From positions 372,001-436,000 of the forward strand of contig JAFCIZ010000002.1 of the NCBI GenBank assembly GCA_017871115.1: a stretch of 64,000 nt of DNA, read 5' to 3'. The DNA comes from Cunninghamella blakesleeana (lineage: Eukaryota; Mucoromycota; Mucoromycetes; Mucorales; Cunninghamellaceae). The position numbers and the translations under genes were made by a program. Shown here in pieces: positions 39,257-51,995 of the stretch. The notes beneath the pieces are model-generated. The model did no database searches, was not told where the DNA came from, and worked only from the letters and a program-made list of their open reading frames with translations. Position 1 is the first letter of the stretch, and every line of letters starts with the position of its first letter.

Positions 39257-40481
39257 TTATATCGAGTGTTGTCGTTCATCATCTGATAAGCTTACTACAG
39301 AAAAAGAAGAAGAAGAGGATAATGAAACTATATCTTCATTAACAGCTAAGGAATTATTACTTTGTTGATGACGACTAATAGGAGAAGATATATTATCTGA
39401 TGAATAGGATGGCCGAAGTGAGGTCCAACTGTCTTGAGAAAATGAATTTGGTGAAATATCTGATTCTGATCCTTGTTGAGGCGTTAGATATACACTTTGA
39501 TAAACAGGTTGATCGTTACTATCTTCTATTAGCTGTAGTTGCTGTTGAGAAATAACATTATTACTATCGCTGTTGTTGTTAATGTTATCTTGTGTAATGA
39601 ATACTAAGGTATTATCATCATTCTCAATGACTTTATCATTATCATTATCAAAAATAATATTATCAATTAAAACTGGTGATATTACATCGTTTTTTTCAAT
39701 GGATCCATCACTTATTATCATAGAGGACGGTGATTCTTGTACTCCTTGAAATGATATGTCATTTTTTTCTATAGGTTCATTGATGGTCGCAATAGATGAA
39801 ACTGATTCATGCAATTCTTGTGATTCCAGTGATGATGATTCCAGTGATGATGATTCCAGTGATGGTGATTCTTTTTTTGGTCTTTTTAATAAAAACATCG
39901 CTTGCTCACCATTATCATTAAAATTATCTACTTGTTCATTATCTTTAAATATTCCCATAATACTGTTTCCACGCTGTTGAAGCAAATACCTTTCCTTTTC
40001 CTTTTCATCATAATCTATACTAATATCTTCACTTTCTTTACTATATACCTAGATAATTTTAAAATATAAAATAATAAATTAAATTAAATTTAGCATCATG
40101 GGAACAAAAGTTTCACTTTATTTTTTATTTTTTAGGCTGGAACAATATATATATAAATACCTTTCTACGTCGTAAATTTAAGGATGGGTGATAAGCTAGT
40201 GGAACGTTATCGCCATCATCGTCACTATCTTGATCACTATTATTATCGGCAAATGGATTTCTATCATCTTTTTTTTCATCATATTGCTCAGATTGAGGAG
40301 AGGAGATGATATCATTTCTTTGTAGTTGATGTTTTTCATAATACTGTCTTAAATACTCTTCATACTTTTTTTGATCTCTTCTATAAGATACCCAATCTAA
40401 TACTCGATAACCAATTTCATAACCACCCCATAGGAATCCAACACTTCCAATAACTATCAATACAATTGTCCCAGGATGCAT
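39257..40481 (-). CDS. Single-pass membrane protein, unknown function
   Basis: Unrecognised 370-residue protein. Exons: 40481-40161 and 40048-39257, joined in phase. Residues 4-24 are a strongly hydrophobic, Gly-rich segment (TIVLIVIGSVGFLWGGYEIG), a probable signal anchor. A basic, Tyr-rich juxtamembrane region (YRRDQKKYEEYLRQYYEKHQ) and an acidic patch (DNNSDQDSDDDGDN) follow, so most of the chain is probably cytosolic. The second exon carries SLESS repeated three times, encoded by three tandem 15 bp units (39826-39870 on the plus strand), and a Ser/Asn/Asp-rich tail. No catalytic motif is visible. Transcription runs away from CNS1's 3' end (convergent). Confidence 0.7.
39826..39870. repeat. 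Three tandem 15 bp units inside a CDS
   Basis: CCAGTGATGATGATT occurs three times in a row (last copy with one change), encoding the repeated SLESS peptide of the membrane protein on the minus strand. Confidence 0.9.
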
Positions 40482-40685
40482 TGTTTATGTTTATGTTATT
40501 GATAAGTGAATATATATTTATAAATATTTTAAAAGTAAAAGAAAACAAAAGGAAAAGAAAAGAAAGAAAAAAAAAAAAAGCTAAACATGACTTTTTTAGT
40601 TTAAATATTTATATTCTATTTCTATCTTTTAATGCTTTTTTTTAATGCAAAAACAATAAATAAATAAATTTAAACCCCAGCTTTT

Positions 40686-43600
40686 TTAAGTTTGAATTTG
40701 GGTGATTAAAAAGCAGACCAATTCGGCCGTTTCAGATAAACGTTCATCTTGTTCTGTTTGATTACCACCAAAATGACCATGATCCAGATTTATTTTTAAT
40801 AAAAAGGTTGTTTTGTTTGTTTCTTCTTCTGAAAATTGATTATAATCATAATTATCACGTAATCTCGCAATAAATTTTAATGGTTGCCAATAAATTACTC
40901 TTTGATCCTTCATTCCAGCTGTTGCAAAAATAGAAGGTAAAACTTTTTTTCCATGATTCTTGCCAATATTATCATAAGGCGAATATTCTTTGATACATTC
41001 ATAAGCCTTTATGTCTATGGATGGATTGCCCCATTCAGGGTATTCTACTTGAGTTAATGGTAAATCAGGATTTAACATCGATGACAATGGATCAACAAAT
41101 GGAACACGTAAAATGAGTGCTTTGAATAAATCAGGTCGCATATTGATCATTCCGCCTACTAATAATCCACCAGCACTAGTTCCAATAGCTGCCATATGTT
41201 TTGGTGATGTTATTTTATTCTTTACTAAATAATCTCCAACTGATATAAAATCACGAAAACTGTTCATTTTTTTATAGAGTTTGCCTTCTTCATACCAATC
41301 TCGCCCAAGCTCACTTCCCCCACTAAGATATATATTAATAATAATAATAATAATTTATTAATATATCTCTACTTATTGTTTATTTTATTTTATTTTATTT
41401 TTTATGTTTATTTTTTTTTTTTATCATACGAGTATATATAAAATGAAAAATATTTACCGGACATGTGCTAAGGCAATGACCCAACCTCGTTCCAAAAGTG
41501 GAAAATGTTCAATTCTAAATTCTGGATCAGTTGTTACACCATACGCACCATATGATCTTAACAGTAAAGGATTTCTTATAGATTAGAAAAATAAAATAAA
41601 AAGAGTATTAATGATTGCCATATTCCCTATCGGTTTCGAACTACCCATTGTTTTTATTTTTATTTTTTTACCTTCCATTATATTGAACATTCTTTTGGTG
41701 AATGAGTGTTACTGGAATTGATTTGTTGTCATGTGATGCTACATGAATTTGAGTACAAGTATACTTTTCTCTATCAAAACCTAATGATAATAATAGAAAT
41801 AATAATACATAGGGTTTATATTTAATTAATACAAATACATAATATAAAATAAAATTTATGCCTATATCTATATATCATTTATTATCACTTACGCCTGACT
41901 GGTTGTACACGTAGAGGATTCAAATGTTTCTCATCCATATTATATTCATAGGTAGATTCATGTGTAAACGGTGATGTGATGGAGAACCTAAACATATTTG
42001 TATTAAATTCCAAATTTGAACCTGGCATTACAACACAGAAGTCTTCCGGTAATGCTATTTGATGAGTTTTTTGTTGATTCAAATCATGACATAAGATAAT
42101 AGGTAGACCATCTCTGCGGCCATAAATGACGATATGATTCTGAAATATATCCACATCTTCAATTTTTTCTGTTGATTCCATAGTAATAGCATCTTTCCAA
42201 TTCGACTTTTCAGTTGCGCTGTCGTGTGTTTTCACCAATTTAAAATTGGTGGCTCCATCTGCATTAGTTAAAATATAAAAAGAATCCTATTAAAACAAAA
42301 AAATAATGACGGCTGTAAATATATTTATCACTCTTGTACGCATTATTAATAATGCTGTTTTAAAAGCATATACATAGTATAATACTAATGTTTACATTAT
42401 GATGGTCGACATAATATTCTAATCCTTGCTGACGAGGTTCTATAAGTTTCAATGATGGTGGAAGTTTTTGATCTTCTTTTGGAATAAAAGAAGCATCCAT
42501 CACACGGATTTCAGACGATGATAATGAACTACTATTAATCGTAATATATTTCTGAAAAAAGATGAGTTTATATAATCATATAATCAAGGTTCATTTTATT
42601 ATTTGTTTTTATTTCTAAGTGTATAGTATAATTATGTATATGAGATAACTTTACTTACTGAATCCTTTGTACAAGTTATATCCAAAAATGCTGTATCATC
42701 TTTTTCCTCGTATATCAATATATCATTTGATTGATCAGTTCCAATTTTATGTGCATAAACCTAAAAAAAAAAAAAATACATTAATATTTATATTAAAAAT
42801 CATCATATCCATTGTCTATTGTTATTAAAAAAAAGATAATTATTAATAATACAAATAAGTATATTACCTTATATGGACGAAGCTGTGCGTTTGCGGTTGT
42901 ATAAAAAACAGTTTGATCATTTGCCCATACAAAGTTAAATACATCAGTTAAAATCTCATCCTAGTAATATTTGAATAAAAAAATAAGAAAAAATGGTCAA
43001 TATATTAGATAATCAAAAAAATAAATAATACTAATAAAATAAAATTATATTATCAAACTATATTACCTTCCAATCCTTTCTGCCTTTTAAATCCTTAAAG
43101 TGTAAATCCCCATATTCCATTCCTTCCCTTTCAGTATTATAACTAAATATAGTGTGATCTGGTGATAATAATACTTTTCTAATAGATACATTCAGTGATT
43201 GCAAAATACCAGTATTTAATAGTACCTCCTATTTAAAATAAATAAATAATTGTATGGAGAATAATAATAAAAATTTGAAGGCAATATAAGTAAATAAAAA
43301 TTTACATTATTTTTTTAGAATAAAAGGAAAAATTAGGTACTTCTTCAGCATGTCTTCCTTGACCCAGAGGCTTTCTCATATAGATATTACCATACTTTGA
43401 AGTAACAGTATAATATTCATATCCATGAGAGGTAGTTTTTAAAGGTGGTAGTACATTTGGTGTATACAGTTTTTGTTTTAATTCCTAAATATTAGATGGT
43501 TTGATTGTTATTATTACAATTTATAATCAATATATCTATTATAATTATTTATTTTATATTTTTATTCTGCTTTAATACATATTAAAATACCTGAGTAATA

Positions 43601-44365
43601 ACACGGTGGAGAAATCGATGTTGACGCATGAATTTTCGTGAATATCTTTTATTTTTCAAAATATTAAATGGTTATATATCCATATCTTCATTAATTACTA
43701 TTTTCTATTATAAAATATGTATCTATATTTGTTTACATACTCATTTTCAGCTTGAATATAGGTGGGCAAATGCTTTTAATAAGAGTTTTTTTTTTTAATA
43801 TAAATAAATAAATAAATGTATGGATATTAGCACTGCTATTTATTATTTTATTTGGTAATTCGCATTCTATTATTATTAATATTATTCATTTATTACTTAC
43901 AGGATCTGTTAGGTTTTCCATCCAAGAAAAAGGATCTTGTCTTTTCTTACCATGATGTATTTGGATATCATTTACTTTTCTTGGCTGTGGTGGTTTTAAT
44001 TTTCTAAAAATCGTTAGTAAGAAAATAGATATATAGAGTGAATAATGAAATAGTGCATATATTCTTCGAAGTTTAACATATAAAAGTAATATTTTACGGT
44101 GATAAAAATGATTTTACAGAAGAAAATATGGAAGTATTGTAATAGTAACGTTGTATATGTTGTCCTTTGCTTAAGTAGCAATTTCTATATAGTTTTTTTT
44201 ATAAGTGTCAAAACAATAAAATCATACATAAAGTTATTAATGATATAGATTTGATATTTTTTTTATTTTTTAAAAAAGCAAATGAATAAATATATTATGT
44301 TTTTTATATATTTACAATAAAGGAGTCGAGGGAATATGTCGTGTTATGTGCCGGTAGACTACCAT
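40686..44365 (-). CDS. Oligopeptidase B (S9A serine peptidase)
   Basis: Prolyl-oligopeptidase-family peptidase of the oligopeptidase B type, which cuts short peptides after basic residues. Thirteen exons: 44365-44316, 44003-43901, 43772-43741, 43645-43591, 43484-43341, 43228-43067, 42960-42868, 42760-42659, 42551-42396, 42286-41893, 41780-41672, 41574-41458, 41322-40686, giving 717 residues. The propeller half starts QIHHGKKRQDPFSWMENLTD and includes HIPSTPLLK upstream. The catalytic half has LLRSYGAYGV, HVRGGSELGRDWYEEGK, the nucleophile in GTSAGGLLVGGM, the Asp in TAGMKDQRVIYWQP, and the His in LDHGHFGG. The first exon (MVVYRHITRHIPSTPLL) was placed from phase and a GTAAAT donor; its Arg/His-rich, acid-free start could be a targeting peptide. 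Confidence 0.88.
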
Positions 44366-45646
44366 AGTTTATTTATTTGAAAAAATAAGAAAAATAAAAT
44401 TTAGAAAAAAATTTTAGTTATAAAAAATAAGTTCGGGCAATGGTTGATCAGAACTACAATATTTAACCCGAAAAAAGGGAAAGTCACAGTAAAATGATTA
44501 TAATAGTAATATAATAAAAACATGGTATTAATGGTAAAATATAAAAATATAATAATAATAAAAAAATATGATATTAAAAAAATATAATATCAAAAAATAT
44601 AATAATAATAAAATATATAATTACGACCAGTACTAAAAATCGATCGAACTGTAGACCAATAGAATTAAAAAAGAATTACTAGTAAATGATTCAACCTTTT
44701 ATTTTACTTTATTTTTAAAATCTGCCATATCAAGTGTATGATGGCCACCTTGTAAAAAAAATCCATATCAAGTAAACCAAAATGGTAAACATCTAAAAAA
44801 AAATATAAGTCGAGACAACAACCTAAAAAAAAAAAAAAAAAAAAAAAAAATAGAAAAGAAAGAGAATAAGCGGGAAAAAAGAGAAAATCTTTATGCAGAA
44901 ATCAAATATTTTGACACATAAATAGATTCAGCTTTCTTAGTATGGTAATTTATACAATATTTTTTAGAAATGCAGTGACAGTGGGTAGAATAAAAGAAAT
45001 ACTATTAATCAATAATATATCTAAATAAATTTTTCTCTCTTATAGATTCAAATAAAAGAAGAACCATATTCTAATATAAAGTATAATATCAGAAGTAAAT
45101 GAAGAATTGACGTTAAATATAAAAAAAGATAAACATAATGATAAAAGTATTCATTATATGATCAATTAATATATTCCAAGAATCACAACAATCACCTTCA
45201 CTTGCATTGATTATTCTTATTAGATAATAATAACCCTATTCAATTCATTATTATTGTAATCATATTGGTCAAGTAGCAAAAAAAAAGAATCATTTTTAAC
45301 AAATAAATATATATATATACACTTATATAAAAGTTAATATATTAGAAGTTGATAAAAAATATCAGCATGTGAGAGGCTCATTCAGCGATGATTATATACA
45401 CTATATGATTCCAAAGATTTTAACCAATTGTGTATTAAATAGATATATCATCTAATAACGAAAGCTCGTATAATGATAATGGGGTATGATCAATCGAGAT
45501 GGAGTTTCACCGGTATCATTATGAGAGATTATATATATGAATAAAAAAAATTGTATAGTTGTTATTTTAAATTAGAAAAAATTGTTAGTTATTTGTCATA
45601 TGAAAAATAATATCAAGAGTTGATTAATGAAGGAATTGATTCTTTT

Positions 45647-45679
<33 letters not shown>

Positions 45680-45854
45680 GTATCAAAATATACTTATTAT
45701 ACTAAAAAATATTATTTTTATTATAAAAACAGGCAATAAATATGAGTATAAATATATGTAAAAAAAAAATTAAAGTATTCACAAGAATATACATGTATAT
45801 ATTAATTATATTTATACTAAAGTTCTTCTACTACTACTACTACATTATCTAAGT
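44366..45854. other. Gene-poor region between IleRS and oligopeptidase B
   Basis: 1.5 kb of A/T-rich DNA. It has an A-run near 44826-44850, ATT microsatellite (45652-45680) and (TA)n patches. Short coding-like frames appear around 45360-45530 on both strands (for example SHNDTGETPSRLIIPHYHY on the minus strand), but they have no start and run into stops. It must include the oligopeptidase B promoter. Confidence 0.45.
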
Positions 45855-48800
45855 TTATTTAGTAAAAATAAGATTAAAAGTAGAACCATTAACATCTTGA
45901 ACTTCATCAGCAATCACATTAGCATCAGCAGGTAAAAGGTCAGCAGCTTGGATAGTACTCTTTAAAGCTTTAGTAATAGCTGGATGTGATTGAATGATAG
46001 TATCAATTTTAGCAACATCTTCCTTCATACGATAATACATGTGAATATCATCAGTAGGTAATAATCCAACTTTCTTACGTAAACGTTGTACACGATTGAT
46101 CACTTCACGAGCTAAACCTTCTTGTTCCAATTCAGGGTATGATTTCACATCCAATAAAACAAGAGCATCACGATCAGTATTAGTTTCATATTGAACATCA
46201 GCATTGGCATCAAAGTAACGAATTACATTAATATCTTCGTCTGTAACAGTAATGCCAGCAACGGTCATGGTCTTGACTTTAACAAATTCTTTCACTTGTT
46301 CATCTGTTAAATCAGGTAAAGCCTTTTTCACTTTCATAGCGTCCTTCTTTAATTTTTGTCCAAGTACTTTAAGATCAGCTTCAGCACGGTATTTAACACC
46401 AAACTTGGATTCTTCATCAGTAACAATAATTTCACGTACGTTTAATTCTTCAAGGATATAGGATTCTAAAGCCTTGATATCAGCGTGGTATTGAGGATCA
46501 CTGTGGATGACAACTAATTGTTTTAATGGTGTCTTTAAAGAGATGGTCTTACGTTCACGAATGGTACGACCTAATTCAATAACAGCTTGCATACGACCAA
46601 CAGAACGTTCAATTTCAGGATCAAAGTATTCTTCACGCACAGTTGGGAAGTCTAAGAAGTGAATAGATCTATCATCTACAACGCTTTCATCAGCTGGAAG
46701 GAATTTCTTTAAAGTTTGGTACATATTTTCAGTTAAGAAAGGAGTGAAAGGAGCCTAAAAAAAGATAATAAAAGAGAAAAGAAAAATAAATATATATCCT
46801 TTTATATATAATGTTCATATCTATTATATTTATAATATAAAAATATTATTATCAAAAAAAAACTTACCATAGTTTTACATAAAGTAAATAATACTTCAAA
46901 TAATGTATTTAAAGCTTGCTTAGCATCTTCAACACCGTTTTCACCCTTAAGACGTTTACGATTGAAACGGACATACCAGTTAGTTAACATATCAACTAAT
47001 TGTAAAAGACGGGGGACAACAGTATATAAACGATAAGCAGCCATTTCTTCACGAATGAATTTAATTAAAGATTGGCAACTAGCCAAGATCCATCTATCCA
47101 TGACATTATCTGATTTCTTAATGTTACGATCGTACATGAATTCCACATCAAATTCCTTTTTAATAACAGCAGTTTGGGTTACAAAGAATTTAAAAGCATT
47201 ATACCAAGGTAAGAAGACTCTAGATAAAACTTCTTTGACACCTTCTTCTTTGAATTTAAGAGTTTCAGCACGTACAACAGGAGAGTTAATCAAATAAAGA
47301 CGTAAAGCATCAGCACCAAACTTATCCATAATAAGACCAGGTTCAGGGTAATTCTTTAAACGCTTACTCATCTTCTTACCATCAGCAGCTAATACTAATC
47401 CACTAGCAATGACATTCTTGGCAGGAGGTTTATCGAAAAGATGAGTAGAAAGAACCAAAAGAGTATAGAACCAACCTCTGGTTTGATCAATACCTTCAGA
47501 AATAAAGTCAGCAGGGAATGTATTTTCAAATTTATCCTTATTTTCAAATGGATAATGTTGTTGAGCATAAGGCATAGAACCAGATTCAAACCAACAATCG
47601 AACACTTCTTCAACACGACGAAGGACTTTACCAGTAGTCTTGGAAGTAATAGTGATGTTATCAATGCTTTCACGATGTAAATCGGTAATAGGAGAAACGC
47701 CACTAAGTTCTTCTAATTCTTGAATAGAGCCAATAGCAATAACTTCAGAATAATCATCACTTACCCATAAAGGAATAGGTGTACCCCAATATCTGTTACG
47801 AGAAATGTTCCAATCACGAGCATTAGCGATCCAATTAGCAAAACGCTTTTCTTGAACAAAGGAAGGAACCCAATGCATTTGTTCATTGCATTTCAAAATT
47901 CTATCTACAATAGGTTGAACACGAACAAACCAAGAAGGAATGGCACGGTAAATCAAAGGTGTATCAGAACGCCAGCAGAATGGGTAACTGTGCATAAATT
48001 GAGATTGTACAATCAAACGTCCACGTTGTTTCATGTCCTTTTGAATCAATTTATCTGCATCTTTAATGTACATGCCAGCAAAATCAGTGACTTCAGAAGT
48101 AAAACATCCTTTTTCATCGATAGGGCAAGGTAATTCACCACCAAGCTCAATAACACCATGGTTTACGCAAACACGATAATCGTCTTCACCAAAAGCAGGA
48201 GCATTTTGTACGATACCAGTACCAGAATCATCTGTAACATAAGTATCAACCATAACACGATAACCAACTTCACTAAATGTTTTTTCAAAGTAAGGGAACA
48301 TGGGTTCAAACTTCCATCCATTCATATCTTTACCAAGGTATTTTTCTAATACAGTAAACTTGGCCTTCTTAGGGTCTTTATATAACATGGTCAAACGTTT
48401 TTCCATTAAGATGTATTGATTACCAGTAGCTTCATCTTTAATTTTGATGTATTCGAAATCAGGATGTACCGTGACACCTAAACAAGAAGGAAGGGTCCAA
48501 GGGGTAGTAGTCCATGCTAATAATTGAGTAGAAGGATCATCCTTCAATGGGAAACCGACAACAACTATTTAAAAAATAAAATAAAATAAAACGAAATTAA
48601 ATGCTATTAATTTATATTCTATAATATTTATATATATGCACTTATTTATTTAAACTTACTTGCAGGATCATTCACATCTTTATAATTTTGAGATGATTCA
48701 AAGTTGGAAAGAGGAGTATGACAAGCAGTAGAATAAGGCATAACTTTTTGACCACGATATACTTGGCCTTTATCGTATAATTGTTTAAAGACCCACCATA

Positions 48801-49802
48801 CAGTTTCCATAAAAGTAGGATTTAAAGTTTTATAATCATTATCAAAATCGATCCATCTAGCCATACGTTCAACAGTGGTTCTCCATTCAGATGCATAACG
48901 CATAACAATAGCACGACATTCAGCGTTATAATTTTCAATACCCATTTTCATAACATCATCTTTACCCTATATATATGTGAATGTGTATATATACCATTGT
49001 TTAATAAATCTTCTCTACCCTTCTATATTTGTATCAATATACGTGTATATTCTATTAACCCTTTTTATATAAAATATTATCATTACCGTAATACCCAAGT
49101 TCTTATCAATTTCATGTTCGACTGGTAAACCATGAGTATCCCAACCAAATCGACGTTCAACATGATGACCTGTATTATGGGCGTATCTTGTAACAATATC
49201 CTTTTATAAAAAAGTAAAAAAAAGTAAAAAAGGTTAATCAAGTATTATTATTTATGTAAAACTTTAAAGAATTGTTTTTCTTTCATATAAAATAATAGCT
49301 TACTTTAATAGTACCAGCAAGTAAGTGACCATAGTGAGGTAAACCAGTGGCAAAAGGAGGTCCGTCAAAGAAAGCAAAAGGTTTTTTATTTTCATTTAAT
49401 TTTAAAGAGACTTTAAAAGCATCAATATCACGCCAGAACTCGAGAATTTTCTCTTCTTCCTTTGGGAAACTGAGTTGAATAAAAATAAAATAAAATAACA
49501 ATTATGGCATTAGTTACAAGTTATTGAAATAATTGTAATAAAATAAATAGGCATTTGTTTCATATTTATAAAAAAAAGATGCTGACAAATAGTTTAAAAA
49601 AATAAAATACTTACTTGAATTGACCAGATACTAATAGAACATAATGGAAAATAATAATAATATTAAAAAAAATAAAAAAAATAAAAGCAATTAGTAAATA
49701 TATATATAAACAGCAGCTTATTTTTTATATAGACTATTCTTTATAAACGTGTATTGTTTTGTTTTTAATATATTTTTTATTATTACAATCGGCCAAAGAC
49801 AT
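45855..49802 (-). CDS. ILS1: Cytosolic isoleucyl-tRNA synthetase
   Basis: Class I aminoacyl-tRNA synthetase charging tRNA-Ile in the cytosol. Exons: 49802-49787, 49630-49615, 49469-49304, 49200-49087, 48966-48660, 48564-46868, 46754-45855, giving 1071 residues, essentially the yeast length. The first two exons are 16 nt each and encode MSLADLSGQF. Signatures: [13 protein letters not shown] (HIGH motif, residues 56-59), [13 protein letters not shown], the CP1 editing domain ([24 protein letters not shown]), [14 protein letters not shown], and [14 protein letters not shown] (KMSKS motif near residue 600). The anticodon-binding and C-terminal domains follow. It is divergent from CTP1, with a transposon in between. 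Confidence 0.96.
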
Positions 49803-49951
49803 TTTATTTAATATATATTTTTTAAAGAAAAAAAAAGTATAGAAGGGAAAAGAAAAATAAAAAAATTGGTGGAGTTTTATTTTTTTTATATATATGTCAA
49901 AAAATTATAGCTGTGTACAAAAAGCCACTTATACAAAACACAAATAAAATT

Positions 49952-49964
49952 CAGTGGCGGAGCC
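49952..49964 (+). other. CAGTGGCGGAGCC motif
   Basis: A GC-rich 13-mer in AT-rich sequence resembling the terminal sequence common in hAT-type transposons. A related ACTGGCGGC string occurs at 57568-57576. No matching inverted partner was found. Confidence 0.2.
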
Positions 49965-50015
49965 TGTTGATTTGTAAAAACATGTCAATGCGATACTGAG
50001 TCAATCCATATCATA

Positions 50016-50237
50016 CAGTATTTCCACGTAACTTTTTCGGTTTTTTAGTAAATTTTTGTCGGGATTTTAAACCCTTTTGTCGCTTTTTTTTAAAAAATTT
50101 GTCGCTTTATTTTTTTTTTTTGTCGGTTTTATTTTTTTGTTTTGTCATTTTTAAAAACGTTTTAAAAAGAAACTTTATTTAAGCATAAATCAAAATAACC
50201 TATAGAACTTTTTATAAATCCAGAAAGATTTTGAGGT
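50016..50237 (+). repeat. Left terminal inverted repeat
   Basis: Starts CAGTATTTCCACGTAA and ends at TTTTGAGGT. It aligns with the reverse complement of 51495-51718 with small differences. It includes the transposase stop codon and its final ~25 codons. Confidence 0.88.
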
Positions 50238-51470
50238 GTAACTAAGTAACAAGCTTCCTTAATTCTCGTTGATAATGTTTCTTCTTCTAAGAAGTTGGTT
50301 CTTTTCATTTTACTCTTTGTAGTAGACCAGAATTGTTCAATTGGATTCAGATCAGGAGAGTATGGTGGAAGATATATGTGTCGATATCCTCTTTCTGCTA
50401 TCACTTCTTCAATTTGTTTATTTTGGTGAATAGGAGCGTTATCCATAACAATATAAAAATTCTTCATATAAGGGTAATTATCCATAATGTCCATTGTATC
50501 TAATAAAAACTTAATATAGTGACTAGTATTAGTACCTTTACCAATTTTTTTTTCTTTTTCATTCTCTAATTTTCTTTTTTTATTTATTTGTGGTCTGTTT
50601 GGTTTTCTGAGAGAAATGTTGATGACACCATAATAAGAAATAGCACCCAAAATTGTATGACTTTTTGCTCTTGTAGATGAGGTTTCCACAATTGGTGTTT
50701 TACCTTTAGGAGCCCAAGCATTACTTCTTCGCATATTTATATTGAAGCCTGATTCATCAACAAATATGCAATTTTTATAATAATCCATATCTGTATTTTT
50801 CCAATGAACAATCCATTCATATCTCTTATTTATAGTTTCTTCAGATAATCTTTTTGTTGAATGAAATGCTGCTTTTTTAAATGTTAATTGACATTCTTCG
50901 TTCATAAACTTGTGAACTGCAGATTTTTTAATATCTAAGTCTTCAAATTTTTTAACCAAAGATTCCATTACTTGATCAACAGCAGTAGATGGATAATCAT
51001 CAATATATTCAACAATATGTTCCTTATGGATGTCATGTAATTTTTTTGTTTTACGTTTAGTTTTTTCTTTAGTATTAAAAAAAGTATCAGGGTTTTCACG
51101 ATATTCTTTCCACCATCTTTGAGCTGTACGTTCCTGAATACCAAGTTGTCTTCCAGCTTGTCCTGCTTTTAGAAGCTTTTCTAATATTAACATTATTAGC
51201 CTATACTTATCCATTTCTGTATATTTATTACATTTACGATTAGGACTTTTTGCAACTTTTTTTTCTTCATTCTTTAATGATTGAAGATCAGCGGATATAA
51301 CATCATCATTCATATCAACTTTTGATGATTCTAACTGGATATTTGAATATTGTTGAAGATTTAATAAAAATATCCAGTTGAATACTATCCTCTTGATCAT
51401 TAGTTTCCAAAGGATTATCTCCTTTTTCATTTACTATGTTTCCTTGACCATCTTCATAAAAAAATTCCAT
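50162..51470 (-). CDS. DD34E transposase with probable intron
   Basis: Transposase of the IS630-Tc1-mariner superfamily. Favoured model: exon 51470-51435 (MEFFYEDGQGNI), intron 51434-51335 (GTAAAT...CCAG, 100 nt), exon 51334-50162, giving 402 residues. An uninterrupted frame from ATG 51430 also exists, but its first ~30 residues look non-coding. A helix-turn-helix region includes QAGRQLGIQERTAQRWWKEY (about residues 71-90). Catalytic residues are D205 (FVDESGFN), D310 (IVMDNAPIH) and E345 (PPYSPDLNPIEQFW), with 34 residues between the last two. The catalytic frame has no stop or shift, so the copy may be functional. The C-terminus is encoded by the left terminal repeat. Confidence 0.88.
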
Positions 51471-51494
51471 TTTATTTCTTAAGTGACTACTTGT

Positions 51495-51718
51495 ACCTCA
51501 AAATCTCTCTGGATTTATAAAAAGTTCTATAGGTTATTTTGATTTATGCTTAAATAAAGTTTCTTTTTAAAACGTTTTTAAAAATGACAAAACAAAAAAA
51601 TAAAACCGACAAAAAAAAAAAATAAAGCGACAAATTTTTTAAAAAAAAGCGACAAAAAAGGGTTTAAAATCCCGACAAAAATTTACTAAAAAACCGAAAA
51701 AATTATGTGGAAATACTG
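51495..51718 (-). repeat. Right terminal inverted repeat
   Basis: Reverse complement begins CAGTATTTCCACATAA and ends TTTTGAGGT. It is the partner of 50016-50237. It lies just upstream of the transposase start codon, so it should also carry the transposase promoter. Confidence 0.88.
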
Positions 51719-51995
51719 TATATGATCTTCGGATATAAAAAAAATATACACATGTGACCAAAAAAATCCTGAAAGAATTAAGACAAAGTTTAAAAAAGGA
51801 AATTGAATAAAGATTTCGCGCTTTAAATTATTTAGATCTTTTATAATTTTGGTTTTTAGTTATTTATCTTTTACTCTCACTTTTTCTTTTTTCCTTCTTT
51901 CTTCCTACTTTATATTTTCTTTATCTTTTTTCTTCTTCTTTTTGTTAACTTATATACATATAAAATATACATTATTAAATAATAATATTATCATA

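Larger units (their letters stand above)
50014..51720. mobile_element. Complete Tc1/mariner-type DNA transposon
   Basis: A 1,703 bp element (50016-51718) flanked by a TA duplication (50014-50015, 51719-51720), the hallmark of IS630-Tc1-mariner insertion. Both ends begin CAGTATTTCCAC and carry terminal inverted repeats of about 222 bp (50016-50237 and 51495-51718), differing at only a few bases. The repeats contain clustered GTCG motifs. The transposase gene lies on the minus strand; its last ~76 bp are inside the left repeat. It sits between the divergent IleRS and CTP1 start codons. Confidence 0.92.

Noticed and set aside
47055..48349. Several plus-strand frames across the IleRS gene
   Set aside because: Antisense shadows of a long conserved exon.
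51335..51430. N-terminal extension MKKEIILWKLMIKRIVFNWI as the transposase start
   Set aside because: The residues look like out-of-frame translation; the other frame gives a natural acidic start, and a GT-AG intron joins it in phase to the conserved part.
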